This document shows, piece by piece, positions 45,801 through 56,962 of a stretch of DNA of 64,000 bases. Each line of letters starts with the position of its first letter. Positions within the stretch are counted from its first letter, which is position 1. Both the position numbers and the translations under genes were made by a program. The stretch is from Pterois miles (Eukaryota; Chordata; Actinopteri; Perciformes; Scorpaenidae): positions 26,769,501 through 26,833,500 of the forward strand of contig CAMQGK010000637.1 of NCBI GenBank assembly GCA_947000775.1, given 5' to 3'. The notes beneath the pieces are model-generated. The model was not told the origin of the DNA, made no database searches, and saw only the letters and a program-made list of their open reading frames with translations.

Positions 45801-46315
45801 GAAGCAGAAAAACCAGGGACCAATCAGGTGCATTCCACGATAGGGTACGTCACCGCTTGTTGTAGTTGAACGTTTGCTCCGGCTGGTGGGTGGTGCTTGA
45901 TATTTCCTGATCTCAACATGGTCGCAGGTCTCAGCCAGGTCAGAAACTTTCTCATTTCGTAGCTCAACAGTAACTATAAGATGTTTCTGAACAAATTTGA
46001 GGAGAGATATAGGTATTGCAGTAACAGAAAATTGATTCATATTCGATCAGCGCTGTCTAGTTTGACCATTGGATTAGAGTTTGCGAGTGATTGACAGCTG
46101 CTCAGAGACGACAGGCTCCAGCTCTGCTCTGATTGGTTGTTTTCCTCCGGTCATGAAATCCTGTAGATGCCATTAGGAGCACCGGAGGACACAGAGGATT
46201 GTTTTCAGATTATCTCTCTCATGCATTACTGTCAGGATATAGTGACCATTTTATAAAAGTACCTTTTTTTTATCAGATTTGCTCCATTTCTACCCACTGC
46301 ACATTTGATTAAAAA
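45801..46315. mobile_element. partial copy (one arm) of the 49121-50333 foldback family
   Basis: Shares CTCAACATGG, AAACTTTCTCAT, GATCAGCGCTG, GTGATTGACAGCTGCTCAGA and CTCCATTTCTACCCACTGCA in order with the right arm of 49980-50326. The left arm is missing. Confidence 0.75.
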
Positions 46316-47225
46316 TCAATACACTGTTTTAGAGAATTCATGCATTATCACAAAAAATAATACTGCAATATTTGTGCATTGAAATTTTCTTACTCCCCTT
46401 ATCTCTATACGTACATCGGCAGTATAGGCCTAAACAGTTGCTGCTGCTGCTGTCTGCCTATAGGTGTCACACAGTGGACTGGAGCTGCAGGTGTTTAACT
46501 ACAGGAGCTGAATCTCTGCAGTTGGGTGATGTTGCATTGGCTTAGTTTCAGCTGCGCTTTATATTCACTTTTTTCAAAAGAAACCTCTTCACAGGGTGCA
46601 CATGTGGACTCTCCACTGAGATTCCAGAGGTTGCAGTAATACCAGCGGTATTTGGTTGTACCTCATTCCTACGGCATTACTGTCAGACCCATAAAAACAT
46701 TAAAGAAACTAATATAATAAATAAGACATCCTGCTCCCCCACAGATGACATTCGCTCTGCGGGTTAAAAATACCCATTATAAAGCATTGCTGTAATATTA
46801 CATTTTGAGCTCCCGAATATCTCTAAAACCTCCAGGAATCTGGGCTGACACCTTTCCAAAACCACAGTCTGCTCGTCTGTGAAACACGAGCAGTCGTACC
46901 AGTGGAGCAGAGATCCGCTCTGAGCGTTTTATCTCAGGAATTTACACATTACACACTGTATAGCCGGGAAAAGAGCAGCAGCGGAGATGAATGAATGTGT
47001 TGTGGTGGTTCTGATAAGCAAAGTTCACGTGCTTGATCACATGCTTACATACGAGATTACATGCTCCACTGTGGTTTGACATCATTCTCTGACCTCGTGG
47101 ATGAGTCGGACTCTTACAATGCTCTTCCAGTGAACTATGTTTATCTCAGTTCCTAAAAAGAAATTAAAGTTTTCATCCAATAGTAACAACGTGCTAACAC
47201 ACTGCATGTGTGTTTGAGTGTGTAC

Positions 47226-47357
47226 CTGCTGGACATCTTGCTGGAACACACACAGCTGCAGTCTCTGGTGCAGTCGGACCTTTCGATGCTGCCAAATATT
47301 CTCCAGACGCCGCTGATGGTGGAGAACCTCGTGAACCACGTCCAGGATGCAGTGAAC
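47226..47357 (-). CDS. kalrn: kalirin exon 7: spectrin repeat 3, last helix
   Basis: 132 bp, residues 268-311 (VHCILDVVHEVLHHQRRLEN...FQQDVQQ), phase 0. Acceptor ttgcag|GTT, donor CAGCAG|gtacac. The IWQHRKVRLHQRLQLCVFQQDVQQ block is one of the most strongly conserved parts of the kalirin/Trio spectrin array. One difference from mammals is visible: VHCILDV where mammals have VHQVLDV, consistent with normal divergence. Confidence 0.95.
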
Positions 47358-47765
47358 CTGCAAAATAAAATGAATGTTATCTTGACTGTGACGTTTTGAA
47401 TTTATTTTATTGCATTTTCATTTAACATAAGAAGGAGCAATGTGCATGATCTGGCAATATCTAGCAGTGAGGTTGCAGACTGCAACCAACTGAAGCCTCT
47501 CCCGAGTGCCAAGCGTTTAGCAGAGAGACGGTGGCCAACGCGAAAACGTGAATTGCTACATCTAGAGCCAGTTGTTGTAAGAGTAGCATCGGCCATTTAG
47601 AGCAGAGGTATTGCTGTGTGTATGTGGGAAGTGAGTGGCGAAGGCAGTGAGTACGACAGTTTGGTTTGTCGGTACTGGGCTGCTTTAGAAACATGGCAGT
47701 GTAACATGGCAGATTCCATGAAGACGATCTACTCCGTATGTAGATAGAAACAGCTCACTCGAAAG

Positions 47766-48464
47766 CAGGGGTGGGCAATTATTAATCCTGGGGGGTCACA
47801 CGAGAAACCCAGATTGTTGCCAAGGGCCAGACAAACACTGTCAGAGGTAACCTCTATTTTATCACTATAGAAAACATACTGGGCCCTTATTTTTCAGCAT
47901 TTATTCTACTGACAATCACTCCAAACAGCATATTATCAAAAAAGAAAAAAATCACATTATATTCAGGAGTCTTTGAACCGTACAGGACTGACTATTTAGG
48001 GTAGCAATGTTTCCATTAACAAAACTTAACATTTAACTTAACATCAACACTTACATGTAACATTTAACTTAACATTAACACTTACATTTAACATTTAACG
48101 TAACAGCAACACTTAAATTGAACATTTAACTTAACATTAACACTTACATTTAACATTTAACTAAAAACACAAAGATTTACCGCCAACCTCCATGAAAAAA
48201 ATACTTATCAGTCCATAAATTATTACAGACGTGCAGCCTCAGCAGGTGACGTTACTTCAAACATCACTCACGTTAATTTACATCAATGTCAAGTGTGACA
48301 GGAAGAAGCTCACTAACAATACATAAGCATTTCAAAACAAAAGCTGTTTACTGTTTTTTTAGTTTCATAAGTAAAATTGTGTGGTTTGTCTGAGACCTCT
48401 TGTGCCAGGAAGAACCATCACGAGGGCTGGTTCTGGCTCACAGGCCGTATAACACCCAGGTCTG
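47766..48464 (-). mobile_element. nested hAT-like element 'X' copy 2
   Basis: Ends CAGGGGTGGGCAATTATTAA and ...CCCAGGTCTG. The opposite orientation to copy 1 at 2109-2938. It contains the ACATTTAACTTAACATTAAC minisatellite at 48020-48170. It is inserted at a different point of the host MITE than copy 1. Confidence 0.7.
48020..48170. repeat. internal minisatellite of element X
   Basis: About four to five units of roughly 33 bp made of AACATTTAACTTAACATTAA CACTTACATTT, reverse complement of that at 2590-2710. Confidence 0.85.
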
Positions 48465-48666
48465 TTCTAAGGTAACAAAAACACAACAGCCCTTATTTTC
48501 AGGTGATTACAACACTAAAGAAAACATACTTATTAATATTATATTCCATTTCTGCTAATAGATACCCCTAAATGCTACACACTGGTCCTTTAAAGCTGCC
48601 TCTTTTTTGTAATTGGCTAGCAGGAGAAGCCTCGACCCCTCCACAAAGGAACATGATGACACTCAC

Positions 48667-48765
48667 CGCTTTGGAGTAATTGGCAGTGGCTGTCAGCGAA
48701 TCAGAGTTACCGGGACTCAGAGGCCTCTGTAGGACGTCCAATAGGGCTTTACCATCCTGACTCAC
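48667..48765 (-). CDS. kalrn: kalirin exon 6: spectrin repeat 3, helix A-B linker
   Basis: 99 bp, residues 235-267 (VSQDGKALLDVLQRPLSPGN...NYSKA), phase 0. Acceptor ttccag|GTG, donor AAAGCG|gtgagt. The LQRPLSPGNSDSLTATANYSKA segment is a proline-containing insertion specific to this repeat in kalirin and Trio. The exon is symmetrical, so skipping it would shorten the repeat by 33 residues without a frameshift. The (ttaac-rich) transposon complex of 47422-48593 ends only about 75 bp from its donor side. Confidence 0.94.
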
Positions 48766-49120
48766 CTGGAAACACAGACAGGTAGGTCACAGAGAGGTTA
48801 GACGGGCTACACAGAACAGGCACATGAACCCAGAGGCTTTTTAAAGAGAAATTAAAATGATTTATTTTTAGTTGAAGCCTGTTCTGCTTCTTCTCAGCTC
48901 GGTTTCCGTCTTCTCTCCTCTCTTTGTTCTCTCTTCTCTCTGACACAAATATATACGTCCTAAATCAGCATTTCACTGCGTACTGCTAATTGTTAAATTA
49001 TATGTGAAAACACACCACTGAAACCTCTGCTCTGCACACAGTGACCCAGGTTTCCTTTCTGCAAGAAATGAGCCCTGTGTGCCTTTTTTATGTTCTCTTG
49101 TGTTTCTTTTATACCTCGTC

Positions 49121-50333
49121 TTAAAGCTGCAGTTGGTCACTTTGAGCAAAAATGATATATTTTTTTTTTTTATAAAACTGTCGTGCATGTGACAGATAAT
49201 CTGTGAAAAAAAAAACTGAAGCCTCTGCCTCCTCCGGCGCTCCTAACGGCATTTGTAGGATTCCACCACAGCCAAAGGATAACAACCAATCAGAGCCGTG
49301 GAGTCGCTACAGCAGCTGTCGATTACTGCCTGCCAAACTCAAAAAATGACCAAACTGTCAAACTAGGTAGCGCTGATGAAATATGAATCAAGATTCTGTT
49401 ACTGTAATGACTATTTCTCTCCTCAAATGTTTCTAGAAACATATTTTAGTGAAAAGTTGGGCAATGAGAAAGTCTGTGACCTGGCCGCCAGGGCTGCACA
49501 ATTATGGCCAAAATGCTTATTACAATTATTCTGATCAATATTGAAATCGCGATTATTTCTCATGATATTCATTGATTTCAGGGACAAAACATTTTTATTG
49601 CACTTCAACACTGCTTTCACTTCCTAATAACTCTAAAATAAAGGTTCTTCCTGACTTGAATTCAGGGTACATCTGCTCTACAGGATATTATTCTACTCTG
49701 GACTGCAGCCACGACATTCAGTCAAATGTTTCAAAGACCGCCACTGCGGGGGCATACAGCTCCTCAAACGTGAAGCCAAAACATCTCAATAACCCCCTGG
49801 TGGCAGGCTATTCCTTTAGGGGGCTCTTTAATAAGCAGCAGAGCACACAACCAAGCACCACCCAGTCACTTCACGAAACAGACTTTTCTGAAAACACTTG
49901 AACAAATGTTTGGCCAATCACAGATCAGTTCTAAGAGAGCGTTCCTATTGGCTGTGCTCCAGCTGATGGGCGGAGCTTGGTGTTTCCTCCACAGATCTCA
50001 ACATGGCTGCCGGGTCACAAACTTTCTCATCTCATCGATTTTACAGTAACAGAAGGATTCATATTTGATCAGCGCTGCCTGGTTTGACTGTTTGGTAGAA
50101 GTTTACAAGTGATTGACAGCTGCTCAGAGAGGCAGACCACAGCTCAGCTCTGATTGGCTGTTTGCCTCCGGTCTGTGAAATCTTGTAGATGCCACCGAAG
50201 GACACCGGACTGACGGACACCAATGATTTTTTTCAGATTGCCTGTCTTATGCTCTAACCTCAGGATATAGCGACTGTTAAAAAATAACTTTTTATAATCA
50301 TATTTGCTCCATTTCTACCCACTGCAGCTTTAA
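49121..50333. mobile_element. 1.2-kb TTAA foldback element with nested insertion
   Basis: Inverted arms of about 350 bp, beginning TTAAAGCTGCAGTTGG and ending CCCACTGCAGCTTTAA. Inside the left arm end, CAGGGCTGCACAATTATGGC (49489) starts a second element extending to about 49900, similar in start to a common fish hAT repeat. A half copy lies at 45801-46315. It is in intron 5. Confidence 0.8.
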
Positions 50334-52494
50334 GAGTGACGATTTGTTTAAACATCCTGCTGGTCCCTGTTTATGTGCATTTTATGAAATAAATGTCTAC
50401 CATCTAATCAACTAATTGTTTCAGCACTACTGCTTTTATTTGACAAGGAACCTTTCCAGAGATTTACAGGCTCCTGAGCTGAGAAACTATAGGGCACGAA
50501 GAACATTTACATAATGAGATGCACAAGGGAAACGAGCCTGTCAGTAGTTTTTTACAAGGATAGCTGTGAAGACGATTCAAAACAAAGGTCCAATGCATGG
50601 CACAGCCTTAATCAGGAGGTACCACACCACGAGGGAGTTGTTCTTTTCAACCAGAGCTGAAACTAATGCTCTGCAGAGATTACAGACACTTAAAGCAACC
50701 AAGCAAAGAGCAGCTTCAGTACATGCCTCAACACAGACACCTGCATCGTCTTCTTTGCTTTTAAGCATTCAAAAGATGTCTGTAGTCACAGAACAGTGAA
50801 GGTGATGTTGTAACTCATCTTTACCAATTTACATCAAACAAGAAGAGCTTCTGCTTCTGGTTTTATTTAGCATACTTTCACCTCATTAAATAAATGCAGC
50901 ACAAGATAAAAACCACTCTAAGTCACTTTTTGCAGCGCTCTCACTGGACAATTTCTGCCATAGCTTGCCAAATCTTAACACCTCAGTCGGAGCCTCTGCC
51001 CAGAGCTTTATATGTGTGTGTGTGTGTGTATATATATGACTTATCATTTCGCAGATAAGCATAAATTGTAACAGCATGTCTAAAGATAAAACACCAACTA
51101 GACTGCAGCAAAGGGCAGAGAAGAGCGGGAGTGTTCCCAGACTAAATTTAGTGTAACACGGAGGGTTTTCAGACAGCGGATGTCAGCCGCAGTGGTGCAG
51201 AAGCTGACCAACGCCACCCTGTCATCACATCCCATGAGAGGGTCGCATTGTAAAGGACAGACGGTGTCGCATCCTGAACAGACTGCAAAGCCGTCTGAGG
51301 CAGTATTGTGATTCGTGAATTTGGGCTGTACAAATGACATTGACTTGACTTGACATCCAGTCACAGTCAGCATCACTGAGCTGCCAACGAGCAGCACTAA
51401 CAGCACCCAAGAGACTCGGTTTTCTGGAGGACCAATCTCTCCCTGAGAGGTACACTAGTACCCTTTTTAATGATTTCTCACATATCATTTTTACTAATAT
51501 TACGATTCCCTTACAATTAGAAGTGTTTACAAAAGTTTGCAGTCTTTTCAGCATATTTCCAATGTCCTAAAATCTAAAATGTTTTATTTTGCAGTTCAAA
51601 ATAGGCATAACCACATTTTCTTTTTTATTGTTCATATTCTGATAAATTAAGAATATCTATTGTAAGTGAAATGTCAAATATTCAAAATCCAGAAATGTTT
51701 TGATGCTCTGACAGTGACAGAGTGAAATGGCTATTTGATTTTAGTGTTTATAAAGCTACACTACATGACTTTCAGAGTCATCAGCTCGCTGCACTGTCCA
51801 CACTGCATGACTTGCTGTCTTGTAATCACGAGTCTTTTAAGTTGTTGTGGTTTTCACACTACATGACTGCACAGTAATTAGACACAAAAATGATCCTCGA
51901 GAAGTGCATCCATAGCACCGGTCTGCTATCAAGAAATAACAGTAGAACGCTGTGATTGACCGGTTGGACCGGTTGGACCCGTTGACCCGAGGATGGCGTG
52001 TCAGTATCACATTTTGCCTCGCTGTGATGTGACTATTAGATGTATGAAGGTGCTCACTTAGGTTTAGGCAACAAAACCATTTAGTTATGTTTAGGAAAAA
52101 CATCATGGTTGGTAAAAAGAAAGTACGTATGGAAGACCCGTCATGTGTCACTACAAAACACGTGACAAACGTCCCTAACATCACTTACAAAGCAAAACAC
52201 TGGCCTGGAACACCTGTCTCCTGGTTGAAAATACTGTTTGCTGGACCCACAAGACACATTGTGAATGGAGAAAATGGAGAAGACAAAAACTGAAGTGACT
52301 GAGAGATGGGTTTGAGCAGTAGCTGAAACTCCAGGCTTCGTAAATCCAGTTTAAAAATCACGAGGTGATAACACAGATGCTACAGCCCAGTCTCAAATTA
52401 AATTTTGCTTAAGCTTTTGTGATCTCATCATACAGTCTCTGGTGGCAGCAGATAATTCAGTAGATTTGAGTTACTAGCTGTGCTGCTGGTTTAC
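50334..52494 (-). other. kalrn: kalirin intron 5, remaining part
   Basis: No exon. It contains a short GT run (51009-51030), the repeat fragment 51755-51965 shared with 7105-7265 and 28985-29095, and a TTTAGGCAACAAAACCATTT stretch at 52065 shared with 11650. Confidence 0.55.
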
Positions 52495-52626
52495 CTCAGT
52501 GTAAGCCTGGGTGACCTGCTCGTACAGGCTCTGGTGGCGGTGGATGGCGATTTCCAGCTCCTGCATCTCGGACGGCAGCCCTCCCTCGCTGCAGACTTTA
52601 CACCAGGCCTCCACCTCTGACAGGAA
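52495..52626 (-). CDS. kalrn: kalirin exon 5: spectrin repeat 3, first helix
   Basis: 132 bp, residues 191-234 (FLSEVEAWCKVCSEGGLPSE...TQAYTE), phase 0. Acceptor tcctcag|TTC, donor ACTGAG|gtaaac. The GGLPSEMQELEIAIH stretch resembles kalirin; in Trio, as I recall it, the equivalent is shorter in similarity (DLPSELQDLEDAIH). This makes it one of the better paralogue-deciding exons. It starts a 121-residue repeat spread over exons 5-7. Confidence 0.95.
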
Positions 52627-53949
52627 CTGAGGAAGCAACACAGACACACATAGTGAGTCATACAATTTGTGTATTCACATGGGAATTAATCTAACAAGAC
52701 TATGGATAAACACTGGATTTATAATGGATGGATTAAACTGTTGTACAATGTAATGTAAACTTTTTTGTAGACTTCTGCGTTGTTTCCAAAGGATGGTGTT
52801 GTCACTTGGTCAGTCATTTCTTCTACCTGTGCATCCAACACTTTGGTCCAGAGTAAGATATTTCAACAACTACAGGCCAGACTGCTGTGACATTTGCTGT
52901 CGATATTCATCATCCTCATCCTCATCATCAAGAACTGGCAACTGTGAGTTACTGGGGCATTTGTCCCCTTTGTGTGCATGTCAACCTCCTTTCCCAAAGA
53001 TCCTTGCTCTCAAAAATGTGAGGTTGAATTGTTCTATACATTTTTTTTTCAAACAATGTTTCCACCTTTATTGATTGCAGATAATGTTTCTAACCTGACG
53101 CTGTTACACAGAACCATCTGAGAAACCATGATTGGAAACTGGGGAAGGGCAGGCGCTTCATTAGTCAAACTATTGCTAAACGCCAGTCAGAGGAGGAGCG
53201 AAAACACATTTTCCATTGAGAAAAGCCTTCAGTGTATTCTTTGTTTCTAATGAAGAAACTCTAGCCTGATTCTGTGCTATTAAGCTCATGCTCCCTTAGG
53301 AAAGCCATTGTTGTTTAGAACAGTCACTCTACGTGTTTGTCACACACTTAAACAAGCCGAACGCGTTTTTGAGCCTGACAAGATGAATTTTTTGTGTGAC
53401 ATTGCGAGATCAGCTGCGTGAAGGTAATAATGTAGATAAATGTGCGGTGACGGTTAAAGGGAAAGTTGCACTTTGTGGATGCACTGAGTGTTGAAGTAAA
53501 AGTAGCAATTGAAGAATAAATTCAAGTGTGTGCTACGTATATTAGCCGAAAATAGTTGTTTTTCTGATAGCGTTGTATTTGAATGAAGTGCGTAGTTGGA
53601 TGTGAAGAAGAAGAACTACAGCTGCTTTTAGCTTTGGTTTTGGGTAGCAACGGGGCCGCCCCTAGATGCCGCTAAAAACATACTTCCTTGTTCTTGTTTC
53701 ATGTATTGAAACTGCAAAATTGGATCCAAAATATGGGTTAGATGATGTTATATAAAGGTTACATTTTCAGTGTTTTGGCTGACTGGATATTAGTGTATTT
53801 TTGAGCCGAAGTGTACGGCGAAGAAATGAGAGAAAGAGGAGAGGCTGCACTGGGGAGGGATATGGCTGCCGGACCAGACACTAGCTGAAAGAGAGCACAC
53901 CGACCGGTTGTAGAGTAGATACTGTAGCTCCTTTGGTGAAGAGAGAGTA
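52627..53949 (-). other. kalrn: kalirin intron 4, first part
   Basis: 1.3 kb without recognised exon or element, apart from a short TCATCC/TCATCA run near 52908-52929. Confidence 0.5.
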
Positions 53950-54615
53950 GTATATGAGAAAATGAGCCTCTTCACTTGATTTATTACCTAGTAAACATTG
54001 TAAATATGAGTTTTGGTAGTACTAGTTTAAGCTTTAATGGGGGGGAGTAGTAGTTGTAGGGAGTTGGCTTGGGAACCGGAGGGTCACCGGTTAAGTCCGC
54101 ATGGAAAGAACTGAGTGTGACTGGTGCTGGAGAGGTGCCAGTTTCCTCTTGGGCACTGCCGAGGTGCCCCGAGCAAGGCACCAAACCCCACTGCTGGGGC
54201 GTTGTAGGAGCAGCCCCTCCTCTGACTTCCCATTGTTGATGTTTGTGATGTGTGTGTTTCGGGTCTGCATGTACTGTGTATAAGTTAACAAAGAGTGTAA
54301 ATTGAATTTCCTCGTGGGACTAATAAAGGACTTCTTCTTCTTCTTCTTCTTCTTCTTCAATAAACATAATGTTCATTTAGTAAATTATGGTCCATTTAGA
54401 GTCAAATAGACCATAAAGGAGGGGATGCTTTAAGGCAGGGCTACCTTGTGATTGGCAGGTCGCTACCACAGCGTTGTCCAGTCTGGGAGTTGTCCGGGTT
54501 TTCCTTTAACCCTTTCACAGTGTGTTTTCAGTTCATGAAAGTTAATATTAACATTTTGGTCGCCTAAAAATGTCTTATTGAGCGACCTGTTGTACTTAGC
54601 TCCACCCTCGAGCGT
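53950..54615. mobile_element. dispersed repeat 'R', copy split by a SINE
   Basis: Flanks 53950-54035 and 54359-54615 are co-linear with 38075-38460, which lacks the SINE. Confidence 0.85.
54036..54358 (+). mobile_element. tRNA-derived SINE, copy 2 (degenerate)
   Basis: Same body as 43772-44110 with many single-base losses; box B is reduced to GGTTAAGTCC. Ends in GGGACTAATAAAGG and (CTT)n. Inserted inside repeat R. Confidence 0.9.
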
Positions 54616-55689
54616 CACATCTGGTTGCCAAAAACCAAGATGACGACGGCTTATATACAGTCAATAATATGTGCACAGATAAACGCTGCAGCTCCTCAAG
54701 ACCGACAGACGTTTCCTGTGTCTTGTTTCCCAGCTGCTCGGTGGAGTGACAAGGCGGCACATAGAGGTCATATTGAACAGAAGCTCGCATGCAATGCAGC
54801 CTGGTACATGCAGGCATTGCCGGCACAGATCTGCGAGCAGGAAAACTCAGCTTTCTGGGTCAATATAGCGCGCACTGAGGAATTTACTGCCTCAGTCGAC
54901 TATATTTACCATCAACACTGATTGCAAATCCACATAAAAGGTGTCAAATTTTCCCTTCAAGTTTGCATTCATGAGCTTGATATCAACTTTGGGTCACAAG
55001 ATAGAAAAATAATTTTAAGAAATTGGTTGTAAATCTGTTTAGACATTTTATTCCCCACTATATATACGAATAAACACTGAAAACTCTAGAGGACGTTAGC
55101 TTTGTTGCTAGTGTTGAGGTAATTTACAAACAGGGTTAATGTGGCTTCAAAAATGAAGACAGCCTTTACTTCTCTCTCTCTAAATCTCTTGTTTCTCTGT
55201 AGTTGCGCCAATTTCCTTTCGATTGTGTCTCTTTCCCCATCTTGTTTTGCATCTTTCATCCTGACACGTTTCTGTTTCTGTTTTTCATTAAGCTCAGTCT
55301 CAGCCAATCCCTTCCCTGCTCCCACCACTCTCTCTCATACGTCTTTCATCTCTCAAATGTGCACTTGTAGCTAATGTCAAGGGCCCAGCAGGAATCATAA
55401 CAAGCCCCATCTGTTGCCATGTCAACCTTCCAAGAATCAGCAGTAGAGCAGTTTGATCTATTAAATATAATCAGACGCTAAAAATGTCCCATTTACATTT
55501 TACATTCTGGACATGTGTCTGCTGCAGAGACATTCCTCGATTAGATAGTTACCACATCAGCAAGCACAAGCCGTCTCACAGTGGAACAGCTTTTCTTCTA
55601 ATGACGAGACGTGTTCTCACCGCTGCCAGTTCAGAAGAAAAGCTCGGCTCAAAGACGTCTAGGTACTTTTTTTTTTTTCATGATCTCAC

Positions 55690-55881
55690 CTGTTCAGCCT
55701 TCTGGTGAAAGACAGACGACATGGCGAGGATGGTGGAGCGCTCGTCAAGTGCGGCAGCAAAACTTTTCCAGTCCTGATCCAGCTGACTCGAGATCTGTTT
55801 AATCTGTGTCGAGGCGTAGTGGCCGGCCTCCGCCAGGCGGCTCGCCACTGACATGATTCTGTTGATATTTACATAGGCATT
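55690..55881 (-). CDS. kalrn: kalirin exon 4: spectrin repeat 2, helices B-C
   Basis: 192 bp, residues 127-190 (NAYVNINRIMSVASRLAEAG...VFHQKAEQ), phase 0. Acceptor tttgcag|AAT, donor GAACAG|gtgaga. The sequence AGHYAS.QIKQIS.QLDQ.WKSFAAALDERS is nearly identical to mammalian kalirin. With exon 3 it completes a 105-residue spectrin repeat. The 64-codon length recurs in exon 9 and in exons 15+16 together, with the residues aligning without gaps. Confidence 0.96.
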
Positions 55882-56802
55882 CTGCAAAAAAGAAGAAAAA
55901 AACAATGTTAACAGACAATTTTTTTTTTTCATAATCTGAATCAGAATCGCCTTTATTGTCATTGAATTGCATACAATGAAATTAGAGCGCTGATCCTGTT
56001 AGTACAACCAGGTTTAATTATTGTGAACATTTTGCATAAAATATTGTATCAAGACACTCAAATCCACAACTAGCTAACAGCTAATTGTTTCTATAAAACT
56101 GTAAAAAAAAGATAAATTATGTCTTATTATTCTGTGCTAAACTTAAACCCAGCTGAGAATTAACTGCCAGTGCTTGTGTTTTCTCTGCTGTCATAATATA
56201 TTAATAATAATACCATAATCTTGATTTGTATAGCACATTTCATACAAGAAATGTAGCACAAAGTGCTTTACAATAAGGGAAATAAAGATAAAAAAGGGAA
56301 AATAAGATGGAAAATAGTACATGCTTGATACAATAAGATAAGGTGGCAAATTAAACCCACTGAATAATAATAATATTAAAATCAGTACCCATATTTGCAG
56401 CATGCACACACTCATCATTAAACACTGTAGTAGCATAAAAAGGACGTCTTTCTACTCTGTTCTTTTCTTTTCTGCGTCAGTGGTGGAGACTTGAATTTTT
56501 AAGAGGAAAACTCAAAGTACTTCTCGATTGTACTCTCCCCCTGTAGTGTAGTTTTTGCAAAATTGTAATGTAATTTCTTCTCTTTGACTTTTGAAGCAGC
56601 TGTACTAAGTTAAGTCAGCTAACTTAACCGAACTACATTAGTGTCTTCTTAGTGTAGTTAACACTGAAGGCAGATAAGCAGGGTGGCCAGCACAGAGTGT
56701 GTTGATCAAGCTGGTAACCTCTTCCTGTCTCTGCTGTCGTGCACAGTGATCTACAGTGATGTAATGTGAGAATTATGGCTCTGATGACATTACAATAGCT
56801 AC
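55882..56802 (-). other. kalrn: kalirin intron 3
   Basis: 921 bp, AT-rich, no exon. It contains ATCAGAATCGCCTTTATTGT and GTATAGCACATTTCATACAA, both reminiscent of fish retroposon tails, too short to assign. Confidence 0.5.
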
Positions 56803-56925
56803 CATGGAGTTCATGGCAAAGTGGTTGTGTTGAGTCTGCAGCTCCACAGCGTGTTGGTATCCTCGGCCAATCTCCGTGTGACTCTGCAGGAACACTTCCT
56901 TATTGTGGCTGATCCAGTCAAACAT
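56803..56925 (-). CDS. kalrn: kalirin exon 3: spectrin repeat 2, first helix
   Basis: 123 bp, residues 86-126 (MFDWISHNKEVFLQSHTEIG...HFAMNSM), phase 0. Donor ATG|gtagct. The acceptor is odd: the bases just before gcag|ATG are a TG/CG dinucleotide run (plus-strand CA repeat at 56929-56960) rather than an ordinary pyrimidine tract. The DWI at residues 3-5 of the exon marks the conserved tryptophan of helix A. Exactly the same length (41 codons) as exons 8 and 20, which start equivalent repeats. Confidence 0.95.
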
Positions 56926-56928
56926 CTG

Positions 56929-56930
56929 CG

Positions 56931-56961
<31 letters not shown>
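56929..56961. repeat. (CA)n microsatellite at the exon 3 acceptor
   Basis: TG repeat on the gene's strand, reaching to within about six bases of the gcag acceptor. Confidence 0.95.

Positions 56962-56962
<1 letters not shown>

Larger units (their letters stand above)
47422..48593. mobile_element. TTAA MITE ('AGTGTGTAG' family) with nested element X copy 2
   Basis: The right end CTACACACTGGTCCTTTAA is at 48575-48593. The left end carries GAGGTTGCAGACTGCAACCAACTGA-type sequence, matching the right arm of 34151-34688 in reverse. The element almost fills intron 6 (1309 bp). Confidence 0.75.
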
